Shown in pieces: positions 52,102 through 63,683 of a DNA stretch of 64,000 nt; position 1 is the stretch's first letter; the number at the start of each line of letters is the position of its first letter. The notes below the pieces were generated by a model. The model saw only the letters and a program-made list of their open reading frames with translations. It had not been told where the DNA came from and made no database searches. This DNA comes from Campylobacter concisus (GTDB lineage: Bacteria; Campylobacterota; Campylobacteria; Campylobacterales; Campylobacteraceae). The stretch covers positions 1,302,001 through 1,366,000 of the forward strand of contig NZ_CP049263.1 of NCBI RefSeq assembly GCF_003048615.2, read 5' to 3'. The position numbers and the translations under genes are program-made.

Positions 52102-54378
52102 ATGAAAGAAGGCAAAGTCATCTGTCCTTATTGCGGGACAGGCTGTCAAGTAACCTTGCACGTGGAAAACAACGTCGTTCGTGCCGCTACTGGCGTCGAA
52201 GACAATCCAGTCAATCAAGGAAATTTATGTTTAAAAGGCTTTTATGGCTGGGACTACGTTGCAAGTCCGGACAGACTTACAAAGCCACTTATTAGAAAGA
52301 AAAATGGGGTCTTTTCAAAGGATGGTGAATTTGAAGAGGCCAGCTGGGACGAGGCACTTGACCTTGTCGTAGAAAAAATGAAAGAGGCAAAAGAGAAATA
52401 CGGCCCTGACTCACTAGCAGGTAACTTCTCAGCACGCTGTACACTTGAGGACAACTACGTCGCTCAAAAGCTAATGCGCGCTGTAATTGGCACAAATAAC
52501 GTCGATCACTGCGCTAGAATTTGACACGCTCCGACAGTAGCAGGACTTGCTAAAACAATCGGAAACGGAGCTGCCACAAATAGCTTTACAGAGATTGGCA
52601 CTTATAGTAACTGTATATTAATGATAGGCTCAAACCCAGAAAATGGTCACCCAATCGCAGCTATGCACATCCAAAGAGCGCTAAACCGCGGTGCAAAACT
52701 GATCGTTATCGACCCTATAAAGACTGAGTTTGCAAGTAGAGCAGACATCCACTTACAACTAGAGCCAGAGCACAACATCCCTGTTATCAACGCACTTCTT
52801 TACACTATCATCGAAGAAGGCCTTGTAAATGAGGAATTTGTAAGAGATCACACAATAGGCATCGAGTATGTCAAAGAAGCTGTCAAAGACTATGCTCCAG
52901 AGGTTGTAGCTAAATACACAAGGCTAAATCCAGAGGATATCAGAGCAGCTGCTAGAATGTATGCCACCACAAAACCAGCCGTCATCACTCACGGCATGGG
53001 TGTAACTCACTTCAACCACGGTGTTGGCGGAGTTTGCGACGTATCAAATTTATTCTTGATCACTGGCAATATCTGCGAGCTTGGCACAGGCGACTTGCCG
53101 CTTAGAGGTCAAGAGAACGTTCAAGGCTGCTGCGACATGGGCGTTTTACCAAACATATTCCCAAATCTTGGCTCAGTAACCGATCCAGAGCAAAGAGCTT
53201 GGTTTGAGAAAATGTGGCACCTAGAACCTGGATTTTTAAACTCAAAGATAGGTATCCATAAAACTGAAGTGCCTGATGCAATACTTGATGGCAGAGTGCA
53301 TTTCTTCTGGACTATCGGCGAAAACCCAGTCATCTCTGAGCCAAATACAAACCACTTCTTAAAAGGCATCGCAAATGTCGATTTCTACGTGGTTCAAGAT
53401 CTATTTTTAACTGAGACTTCACTAAAAGCTGACGTCGTTCTCCCTGGCGTTGCAAGTAGCGAAAAAGAGGGTCTTTACACAAACGCAGAGCGCCGTGTCC
53501 AGCACAACGAAGCTGTCATCACACCTCCAGGAGATGCTAGACAAGACTGGTGGATCGTTTGCGAGATCGCACGTCGTTTGGGCGCAACTGAGGGCTTTAA
53601 CTTCAACTCACCTGAAGAGATTTGGGAAGAAGTTAGAAAATGCGACCCTAGACGCTACGGCGGTATGAGCTATTATAGACTTAAAAAATATCACGGACTT
53701 CACTGGCCATGCCCAACTGAAGATGATATGGGTGGTCAAAGTCTCTATCTTGATAAGAAATTCTTTACCCCTGATGGCAAAGGTCGCTTTGTGCCATGCT
53801 TATTTGTGGATAAAGCTGATGAGATCGAGAGTGCAAAACTTGAGTTTGCTAAGAAGATGAATATGTCACCTGAGTATCCTATCATGGCTGGTTCAGTCGA
53901 TGAGAAGACTGACGCTGAGTATCCGATACAGCTTTTAACTACAAGAAAAGTTTATCAATACACAGTTGGCACTATGACAAGACGCTCACGTGCCATCGAA
54001 GAGGGCGGAGATAGCATCGGACCTATCGCTGAGATGAGCCCAGCGCTTGCAGAGAGATACGGACTAAAACAAGGCGACTTTATCAAAGCTTGGAGTAGAT
54101 ACGGCTACATCGTCGTAAAAGCTGAAGTAACAGACATCGTGCCTGATGGCATAATTCAGATGACTTTCCACTACTGGGAGAGCTCTTGCAACGAGCTAAC
54201 AAGCAGCGGTTGGGACTACATCAGTAAGACTCCGACATTTAAAGCAGCTATCCAGATCAAAAAGATCGATGAAGAGGAATTTTTACGAGTTCGCGAGCTA
54301 AAACGCGAGAAATTCCAAACTTCAAAGATCATCTACGATGACTTCCACCACCACGGAAATGCAGCGATAAATGAGTAA
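52102..54378 (+). CDS. fdhF: Selenocysteine formate dehydrogenase (FdhF-type, molybdopterin)
   Basis: A 758-residue molybdopterin enzyme oxidising formate to CO2. The in-frame UGA at 52522-52524 (codon 141) sits in NVDHCARI-UGA-HAPTVAG, exactly where E. coli FdhF has Sec140, and the frame is open on both sides, so the two ORFs are one gene. An N-terminal [4Fe-4S] binding site is CPYCGTGCQV (Cys8, 11, 15) plus Cys43 in GNLCLKG. Tat signal is lacking, so it is cytoplasmic, FDH-H type rather than the membrane FdhA. ATG 52102 follows AGGAG at 52091-52095. Electron partner genes are not adjacent. Confidence 0.93.
52522..52562 (+). promoter_or_regulatory. UGA selenocysteine codon and SECIS-like hairpin
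   Basis: Directly after the UGA (52522-52524) the mRNA can fold with an outer CCGA/TCGG stem (52531-52534 with 52559-52562) and an inner TAGCA/TGCTA stem (52538-52542 with 52548-52552) around GGACT. Spacing and the GG-starting apical loop resemble the E. coli fdhF SECIS bound by SelB. Confidence 0.8.
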
Positions 54379-54405
54379 ATTTAGCGGGTAACTCCCGCTA
54401 AATTT
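54377..54405 (+). terminator. Terminator of fdhF
   Basis: A perfect 12-bp stem AAATTTAGCGGG/CCCGCTAAATTT (54377-54388 with 54394-54405, 5-nt loop) overlapping the stop codon, followed by CTTTACT. Confidence 0.82.
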
Positions 54406-54522
54406 CTTTACTATTAAATTTCATTATCCAAAAATGCTGACATTGCAAAGCAAAATCTAAATTTTAAATTCAATGTTTATGATTAAATTTTATATTTAAA
54501 TACAAAAGCAGATATTTTAAAT

Positions 54523-55227
54523 TTACTTAAACGCCAAAAAGCTCATGAAATTTCCCCATTTAAACGTGCTCTCGACACGCTTAAAGCCAGCATTTAGGGC
54601 TAAGTTTCTATTTTCTTCTTCAGTGTATGGCACCAGCACATTTTCAAGCGCCTCTCTTTTTTGGGCGATCTCGTAGCGTGAGTAGCCTTGCGCCTGCTTG
54701 TAGTCCTCGTAAATTTCTATGACGCTTTTAGTAAGCTTTTTATCTTCAAAGATGATCTTTTCACTAAATAAAAAGACGCCATTTTCATTTAGTCCGTTAC
54801 AAATTTTTTGCACAAGATCAGCCCTTTTTGGCGGTCTGATAAACTGCAAAGTGTAGTTTGCCAAAACAGCGTCAAAGCCCTCTAGCTCGCACTCTAAGAT
54901 GTCATCTAAGATAAATTCAATATCAGCCCCATAAGCCTTTGCCTTGTTTTTTGCATTTGCAAGCATCGCCTCAGAGTTATCCACGCCGCTTAGCACGAGG
55001 TCGTTTCTTAGGTTGTTTAGCAAAAGTAGGCTATTTGCCGTAGAGCAGCCGAGGTCGCACACTTTTGCTGATTTTGGCAAAATTTTAGCAAGCAACTTTG
55101 CATTTAAATTTGAACTAACGTCGTAAAATGGCACTGAACGCGAGATCATATCATCAAAAACGCTCGCCACAAAGTCATCAAATTCAAACTGCTTGTTTAT
55201 AGGCTCTTTAAAAATTTCATCTCTCAT
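54523..55227 (-). CDS. cmoA: Carboxy-SAM synthase (CmoA)
   Basis: A 234-residue methyltransferase-fold enzyme converting SAM plus prephenate to carboxy-SAM for tRNA wobble modification with CmoB. It begins MRDEIFKEPINKQFEFDDFV and has SVPFYDVSSNL and the SAM-site VCDLGCSTANSLLLL, and ends ESTFKWGNFMSFLAFK. It is the last gene of the ligA-tlyA-ribF-cmoA run, overlapping ribF as ATGA. Its partner gene cmoB is at 40.6-41.5 kb. Confidence 0.9.
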   Translation of the reverse strand: MRDEIFKEPINKQFEFDDFVASVFDDMISRSVPFYDVSSNLNAKLLAKILPKSAKVCDLGCSTANSLLLLNNLRNDLVLSGVDNSEAMLANAKNKAKAYGADIEFILDDILECELEGFDAVLANYTLQFIRPPKRADLVQKICNGLNENGVFLFSEKIIFEDKKLTKSVIEIYEDYKQAQGYSRYEIAQKREALENVLVPYTEEENRNLALNAGFKRVESTFKWGNFMSFLAFK

Positions 55228-56082
55228 ATACCAGCTCCGTATCCATCAAAGTATCTCATCGTCTCTCCAAAAAAGAGATCGCACACGCCCACACACTGCC
55301 TAGCCTCGTTTATATCGCGTTTTATCTGCTCTTTTAGCTCGCTAAGATTATTAAATTTCTTATTATCGCGCAAACGTTTTATGAAGCAAACGGCAACGTG
55401 CTTCGTCACCTTTGGCGCGACCTCGTCTAGGATGTGCGTCTCGACGCTAAAATTTCCATCCGTACTAAGCCTGTTGCCTATAAAAGTGACCGAGCCATAG
55501 GTGTATGAACCCATCCTCGTTCTTGTCGCATAGACGCCCTCGCGCGGCAAAAGATAACTTTTTATATCTAAATTTAGCGTAGCAACCAGCTCTTTTGCGC
55601 CGATACCCTGCCCTTTTATCACGTTGCCCTCGATCGAGTACTCCCTGCCTATTAGCCTGTTTGCCTCATCGATGTTGCCTTGGCGTATCAGCTCTCTGAT
55701 TGATGAGCTATGCACACCCATGCCGTCATAGCAAACCTCATCAACGACGACTACCCCGCCATCAAAAATCCTTTTCAAATCGTGTTTGTCCCACGCTCTG
55801 TTTCTGCCAAATCTAAAATCAAATCCAACAACGATCTTTTTTAAATTTTTAAAATCCCTCTTCAAAAGTGCGATAAATTCCTCGCCGCTAAGCCCTTTTA
55901 TACTCTCAAAATCATACAAGAAGCAAGGATAGTTTGAGTACTCGGCTCGCTTTAGCTTTGGCGTGATGTTTGCCTTATTTTTATCGATGACGACAAGCCC
56001 GCCAAACTCGCCAAGCTGTTTTAGAAGTTGCTTGTGCCCCCTATGCACGCCGTCAAAGTGCCCGATCGCAACGGCAGTGATG

Positions 56083-58759
<2,677 letters not shown>

Positions 58760-58770
58760 TTAAACATACT

Positions 58771-59631
58771 TTATAAATGATCCAAATTTAGCTCATTTTC
58801 ATCGCATAAATGGACGTTTTTATAGACATTAGCTATCTCGTCTCTAGCCCTCATCAACGAAAAGCCGAGCAAATTTTGCCCACGCCACTTCATAGGATTG
58901 TGCGCATTTTCATCGCTTGCGCTCATTCCTATGCCCCAAATTTTATCAACAGGGCTTGCCTCAACCAAAATTTTATCCTTTGTCGAGAGCAAAAACTCTC
59001 GCAGCTTGGCATTTTGGCTAAATTTTAAATAGCTCGCATTTAACACAACGCTAAATTTTATCTCGTCCCAGACCTTAGCGTCAAAGCCACGCACCTGCCT
59101 ACCAAGCGCCTTCATCTGCGCTGGATCTTTGGCAGATAAAATTTGCTCCAACGCCTCTTTATCGCCAAAACACTCAGCCTTTTTAGCCATCATATATTGC
59201 TCGGCACAAACGTAATGAACCTCATCTTGCCAAAAGCTAGCAGCGTACCACTGGCTTAGACAGCTAGCACTTATGCCTGCACTCTTTTGATGACCCCAAA
59301 AAAATAGAAATTTATCCGCCTTGCCAGCGTTGTAGCGCTTTTTTAGCCACGCTAGATCATATCTTGGCTCACGCTCCCAAAGATCTAGCACGAAATCATT
59401 ATAAGTAAAAAGCGTGTTCTCATCACCACTAAGCCTCTCATTCCAGTAGCCACGCCACGTCGCAGGCTCAGCAAAGAGTTGCTGATACTCGCTACGTTCA
59501 TCTTGGCTGAGTGTTTTTAGCCAGTCATTAAATTTAAACCTATAATCCTCGCCAGCGCCCATCCTCCAGCCGATGGAAAATGGATCTATACTTGGAAATT
59601 TGATCCAAGGCGGCGGCAATAAATTTTTCAT
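58771..59631 (-). CDS. NADAR (YbiA-like) N-glycosidase family protein with extra N-terminal domain
   Basis: A 286-residue protein. Residues about 105-270 form a NADAR domain: FLFFWGHQKSAGISASCLSQ, VHYVCAEQYMMAKKAECFGD, then VRGFDAKVWDEIKFSVVLNA, ILVEASPVDKIWGIGMSA and NPMKWRGQNLLGFSLMRARD. NADAR proteins cleave N-glycosidic bonds of riboflavin intermediates or remove ADP-ribose from guanine. The first 100 residues (PPPWIKFPSIDPFSIGWRMG, and AEPATWRGYWNERLS) are an uncommon, undefined addition. It sits 25 bp after folP and 41 bp before ligA. Confidence 0.85.
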   Translation of the reverse strand: MKNLLPPPWIKFPSIDPFSIGWRMGAGEDYRFKFNDWLKTLSQDERSEYQQLFAEPATWRGYWNERLSGDENTLFTYNDFVLDLWEREPRYDLAWLKKRYNAGKADKFLFFWGHQKSAGISASCLSQWYAASFWQDEVHYVCAEQYMMAKKAECFGDKEALEQILSAKDPAQMKALGRQVRGFDAKVWDEIKFSVVLNASYLKFSQNAKLREFLLSTKDKILVEASPVDKIWGIGMSASDENAHNPMKWRGQNLLGFSLMRARDEIANVYKNVHLCDENELNLDHL

Positions 59632-59656
59632 CTAGCCTCTTTTTTAGCCAAGCGCC

Positions 59657-60796
59657 CTACCAAAGCGTGGCTTGGCTCATCGCCTCGTGCATATTAAAAA
59701 GCTGTCTGTGCTCGGCCACATCGTGCGTCCTAATGATTTGCGCGCCATTTTCGAAGGCTTTTAAGTGCAGATAAAGCGAGCCTGACAAGCGCTCCTTAAC
59801 CTCGCTTGGATAATAGTGATTTATGACTGATTTGCGGCTAGCGCCGACTAGCAACGGGCAGTCAAATTTCAAAAAATGCTCCAAATGCTTAATAAGCAGT
59901 AAATTTTGCTCAGCAGTTTTGCCAAAGCCGATGCCAACGTCAAGCACTATCTTTTTAGCGCCAAGCTCCCTTGCTAGGGCAATCTTTTGCTCAAAAAAGT
60001 CTGAAATTTCGCCGATTAAGTCGTTATACTTTGGCGCAATCTGCATGGTAGCTGGATCTCCTTGCATATGCATCATGCAAAACTGGGCATCGTATCTTGC
60101 AGCAAGCGGGGCTAAATTTGCGTTTGCCGTGATGTCATTTATCATCTTAAAGCCGTGGTTTAGCGCAAATTCTAAGCAATACTCATCAAAGCTATCAAGG
60201 CTAAATTTTGCCTTTTCGTGTAAATTTAGCTTGTAAATTTCCTCCACGATATCTTTTATGCGCCTAAACTCCTCCTCGCATCCGCAATACTCGCTCCCTG
60301 GCCTTGAGCTAACGCCGCCAAGATCGATGTAGTCAGCACCTGCTTCGATCATCGCTTCGATTTTAGCTATGCCATTTTGCGTATTTATGCGGCTTTGCTC
60401 GTTAAAACTATCTGAATTTATATTTGCAACGCCCATTATAAGAGGCTTTGTGGGCTTTATAAATTTAGTCTCTAAAAAACCTGCAAGCTTTTTAAGCCCA
60501 AAGTCTTGTAGCTTCTCTTTTTTAGCTAGTTGTTTAAGCTGTGCATTTGTCGCCATTAGCAAGGCTTTATTTAGACTCTCGCGACCTAAAATCGTATCAT
60601 TATGCGTAACTAGCTCGGCGCCAACACTTAGTGCGTCTTGCTTTAGGATATTTGCCGCTGGGGTCTTTATCTCGTCAATGAAGATAAAATTTATTTCGCT
60701 CTTTTCTTGCATGAGCTTCGCACCAGCCGGACTTGGCGAGATGGCCTTGCAAATTTGATCAAAGTCGCTTTTGTTATTTATCTTATAAAATTTCAA
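59657..60796 (-). CDS. folP: Dihydropteroate synthase
   Basis: A 379-residue folate enzyme joining p-aminobenzoate to hydroxymethylpterin pyrophosphate; sulfonamide target. LIMGVANINSDSFNEQSRIN opens the TIM barrel (residues about 118-137), with DYIDLGGVSSRPGSEY, FKMINDITANANL and LLVGASRKSVINHYYPS. About 115 extra residues precede the barrel, as is common for this lineage (usual length 270-290). Start overlaps holB by 4 bp. Confidence 0.93.
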   Translation of the reverse strand: MKFYKINNKSDFDQICKAISPSPAGAKLMQEKSEINFIFIDEIKTPAANILKQDALSVGAELVTHNDTILGRESLNKALLMATNAQLKQLAKKEKLQDFGLKKLAGFLETKFIKPTKPLIMGVANINSDSFNEQSRINTQNGIAKIEAMIEAGADYIDLGGVSSRPGSEYCGCEEEFRRIKDIVEEIYKLNLHEKAKFSLDSFDEYCLEFALNHGFKMINDITANANLAPLAARYDAQFCMMHMQGDPATMQIAPKYNDLIGEISDFFEQKIALARELGAKKIVLDVGIGFGKTAEQNLLLIKHLEHFLKFDCPLLVGASRKSVINHYYPSEVKERLSGSLYLHLKAFENGAQIIRTHDVAEHRQLFNMHEAMSQATLW

Positions 60797-61413
60797 CGTC
60801 GTCCTTTCTCAAATATAGTAAGCAAGAGTGGCGTTAAAACGGCGTGAGACTTGGCGTTTAGATCGGCAAGCTTGATGAGCGAGAAAAAATACTCCATATC
60901 CTCGCCACTAAATTTATACCCGCTATCAACCGCCTTTGTCACGATGGCTCCGACAAGCTCTTTTAGCTCGTTTTTGCCAAATTTTTGCGCCTGCTCCTCT
61001 GCTATCTTTTGATCGATAAAGCTTGTTAGCTCTTTTAGGCTGAGCGATTTTAAATTTAGCTCCACACTCATTTTTGGCTTTTTGGTGAGCTTATTTTCTA
61101 TAAGCATCCTCGATCTTATCGTTGGTAGAAGCAAATTTTTACTCTGCGTTACTATTATAAATTTAATGTTTCTTGGGGGCTCTTCGATGATCTTTAAAAG
61201 TGCGTTTTGAGCCTCGGTGCGAAAAGACTTCGCCTCTATGACTAAAATTTTCTCATCTTTTTCGGCGATATAGGCTTCGGCGATGACCTCTTTTGCATTT
61301 TCTAGCAAAAAATCATCGCTTATAAAAAATCTTAGATTATTTACGCCAAACTCGGCTTCAAGCTTGGCTTTTAAATTTTCAAAATCGCTTGTTATGACGA
61401 TTTTATTAAGCAT
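60793..61413 (-). CDS. holB: DNA polymerase III delta' subunit-like protein
   Basis: A 206-residue clamp-loader-like protein, much shorter than E. coli HolB (334), as usual in this lineage. The recognisable block is VIEAKSFRTEAQNALLKIIE followed by EPPRNIKFIIVTQSKNLLLP and TIRSRMLI, a sensor-1/SRC-like region of AAA+ clamp loader subunits. No Walker A is visible in the N-terminus, as expected for delta'. It lies directly after hobA (no gap) and overlaps folP by 4 bp. Confidence 0.85.
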   Translation of the reverse strand: MLNKIVITSDFENLKAKLEAEFGVNNLRFFISDDFLLENAKEVIAEAYIAEKDEKILVIEAKSFRTEAQNALLKIIEEPPRNIKFIIVTQSKNLLLPTIRSRMLIENKLTKKPKMSVELNLKSLSLKELTSFIDQKIAEEQAQKFGKNELKELVGAIVTKAVDSGYKFSGEDMEYFFSLIKLADLNAKSHAVLTPLLLTIFEKGRR

Positions 61414-61956
61414 TTAGAGTATCACCTTTGCAAACAGTGCTGCATCGATACTCTTGTCAAAAAGCTTGCAAAGACTTATCAGTTTTATATCCAAATTTTC
61501 ATCGCTTGAGCTTAGCGTGAAGCTATTTTGCGCCTGCTCATCAAAGAGCCACATATAGCTGTTCTCGTCACTTTTAGCCAAATTTGCACATTTATCAAGG
61601 CTCTTTCCGATATAAAAAAATAAGTAGCCATTTGGGAAAGCAAGACTTAGCATATCTTTCAAAAGCTGTTTTTGTTCATTTGTCTCTATCTCATCAAGCG
61701 ACGGATAGAGTGATCTTAGACTAAAAAATGGCAAAAAAGGTCTAATGCTTTTTGAACTATTCATCTTTCTTAGAAGATAAATTTCAAACCACTTCCGCTC
61801 TTCATCGCTTACTGTTATAAACGCCCTTCCTTCGAGCAAAAATTTAAGCCTAGAAGCAAGCAGAGGTGTCCACTCTACGCGCCTTTCCTCCATCCAGCTC
61901 ATCAAAGGACCCTCATCGCGAATAGCTTTAAGCGTCCATTGGATAAAATCTTGCAT
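61414..61956 (-). CDS. hobA: DnaA-binding initiation protein HobA
   Basis: A 180-residue protein matching HobA of Helicobacter/Campylobacter in length and pattern (MQDFIQWTLKAIRDEGPLMS; EERRVEWTPLLASRLKFLLE). HobA forms a scaffold binding DnaA and promotes oriC initiation; it is restricted to Campylobacterota and related to DiaA in function. The ATG overlaps the lysC stop by TAATG. The order rppH-lysC-hobA-holB-folP is the same as I recall in H. pylori. Confidence 0.92.
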   Translation of the reverse strand: MQDFIQWTLKAIRDEGPLMSWMEERRVEWTPLLASRLKFLLEGRAFITVSDEERKWFEIYLLRKMNSSKSIRPFLPFFSLRSLYPSLDEIETNEQKQLLKDMLSLAFPNGYLFFYIGKSLDKCANLAKSDENSYMWLFDEQAQNSFTLSSSDENLDIKLISLCKLFDKSIDAALFAKVIL

Positions 61957-63155
61957 TATTTATCTAACTTATACGCATCGTGAAGCACGCGAACCGCGAG
62001 CTCGCCATATTTTTGATCGACGATCATTGAAATTTTTATCTCGCTTGTTGAGATCATCTGGATATTTATCCCCTCTTTTGCAAGCGTCTCAAATGCTAGA
62101 CATGCTACGCCGCTGTGGCTCTTCATGCCTACGCCAATAACTGAGACTTTCACGATCGCATCGTCATACTCGACATGTTTTGCAGCTGAGAGCTTTTGCA
62201 TAGTCTCTTTTGCTAGGTCAAGCTCGTTTTGTGGCACTGTAAAGCCTAAATTTGTCGTGCCATCGTGTCCTACGTTTTGGATGATCATATCTACATTTAT
62301 ATTTTGATGAGCTAGAGCTGTGAAAATTTCAGCTGCGATGCCAGGCTTATCGACTACGCCTCTTAAAGTTACTCTTGCTTGATTTTTATCTAATGCTATA
62401 CCGCTTACTAAAACCGCTTCCATATTATCTTCCTTTGCTATTAATGTACCTTCGTTGTGGTTAAAACTGCTTCTTGTGATTAGTTTGACATTTAGTTTTT
62501 TTGCTAGCTCGACTGAGCGATTTTGAAGCACTTTTGCCCCAGCAGAGGCAAGCTCAAGCATCTCGTCATAGCTTATCTTTTCTAGTTTTTTTGCCTTTTT
62601 TTCTATCCTTGGATCAGTTGTATAAACGCCATCAACGTCGGTAAAAATTTCACACAGATCAGCTTCGAGCGCGCCAGCTAATGCAACCGCACTAAGGTCA
62701 CTTCCGCCCCTACCAAGCGTCGTGATATCACCTTTATCGTCTATGCCTTGAAAGCCTGCTACTACAACGATCCTGCCAGCTTTTAGCTCAGCTTTTAGCC
62801 TAGTGGTGTCTATCTTTTCTATCCTAGCTTTTGTGTGAATTTCATCTGTTATTATCCCAGCCATTGCGCCAGTTAGTCCTACGCACGCATAGCCTTTTGC
62901 ATTAAGCGCAATCGTCAAAAGTGCGGTGGTTACTTGCTCTCCAGAGCTTAAAAGCATATCAGTAGCAACGCCGTCTGGGTGCTTTGAGAAATACTCACTA
63001 TATTCTACCAATTGATTTGTAACTCCACTCATCGCAGAAACTACCACAACCACGTCTGCGCCGCTGTTTTTAGTCTCTATGACCCTGTTTGCCACAGCTT
63101 CGATGCGCTCAAGCGTGCCTACGCTAGTTCCGCCAAATTTTTGAACGATTAACAT
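61956..63155 (-). CDS. lysC: Aspartate kinase
   Basis: A 399-residue kinase starting MLIVQKFGGTSVGTLERIEA, the first step of lysine, threonine and methionine synthesis. Further motifs: TTLGRGGSDLSAVALAGALE and FTDVDGVYTTDPRIEKKAKK. The C-terminal two ACT domains (VTLRGVVDKPGIAAEIFTAL; VIGVGMKSHSGVACLAFETL) mark allosteric control by lysine or threonine. ATG 63155 overlaps the rppH stop as TGATG; the TTG codon just upstream is not needed. Precedes hobA. Confidence 0.96.
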   Translation of the reverse strand: MLIVQKFGGTSVGTLERIEAVANRVIETKNSGADVVVVVSAMSGVTNQLVEYSEYFSKHPDGVATDMLLSSGEQVTTALLTIALNAKGYACVGLTGAMAGIITDEIHTKARIEKIDTTRLKAELKAGRIVVVAGFQGIDDKGDITTLGRGGSDLSAVALAGALEADLCEIFTDVDGVYTTDPRIEKKAKKLEKISYDEMLELASAGAKVLQNRSVELAKKLNVKLITRSSFNHNEGTLIAKEDNMEAVLVSGIALDKNQARVTLRGVVDKPGIAAEIFTALAHQNINVDMIIQNVGHDGTTNLGFTVPQNELDLAKETMQKLSAAKHVEYDDAIVKVSVIGVGMKSHSGVACLAFETLAKEGINIQMISTSEIKISMIVDQKYGELAVRVLHDAYKLDK

Positions 63156-63619
63156 CAAAAATATCCTTTCTCTTTAAAATAACTCAAAACTTTGTCATAA
63201 ATAGGCTTTTTGAAGTGGTTTATCCCTTCTAAAGCCTTGTTGATATCTACAAATTTATACTCGCTAAACTCTGGATGCTCAGTCTTTAAATTTATACTCG
63301 CACCATTTTTAAGCCTAACTAAAAAGTACTTTTGCGTCTGCCCATCAAATGGGTAAAATTTCTTTGACGCATTTGCTGGAAAGTCGTAGCTAAGCCACTC
63401 AGGATACTCTTCTAAGAAGTCAAATTTATCAGTTCCGATCTCCTCTTTGAGCTCCCTTTTTAGTGCCTGCTTTGGGCTTTCGCCTTCATCTATACCACCT
63501 TGAGGAAACTGCCAGATATCGTCCATATCAACCCTTTTTGCGACTAAAATTTCGCATTTGAAAGGGTAAGAGCTAGACAAAATGACAGCTGCTACATTTG
63601 GTCTATATTTTTTTTGCAT
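63155..63619 (-). CDS. rppH: RNA pyrophosphohydrolase RppH
   Basis: A 154-residue Nudix hydrolase that removes pyrophosphate from 5'-triphosphate mRNA (or dinucleoside polyphosphates), triggering decay. It begins KYRPNVAAVILSSSYPFKCE, has the WQFPQGGIDEGES segment and the Nudix box ending RELKEEIGTDKF, and YEFV-type aromatic strands at the end. Starts the lysC-hobA-holB-folP run with overlaps. Confidence 0.93.
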   Translation of the reverse strand: MQKKYRPNVAAVILSSSYPFKCEILVAKRVDMDDIWQFPQGGIDEGESPKQALKRELKEEIGTDKFDFLEEYPEWLSYDFPANASKKFYPFDGQTQKYFLVRLKNGASINLKTEHPEFSEYKFVDINKALEGINHFKKPIYDKVLSYFKEKGYF

Positions 63620-63683
63620 GTTTTTTCCAAAAAATTTATTTGAGATGATAACGAAAAAGAGTTAAGAGATAGATAAATAAGAG

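Noticed and set aside
52099-54378. FdhF read as two separate genes or a pseudogene interrupted by a stop
   Set aside because: The stop is UGA at the known selenocysteine position, both halves are intact and in the same frame, and a SECIS-like hairpin follows.
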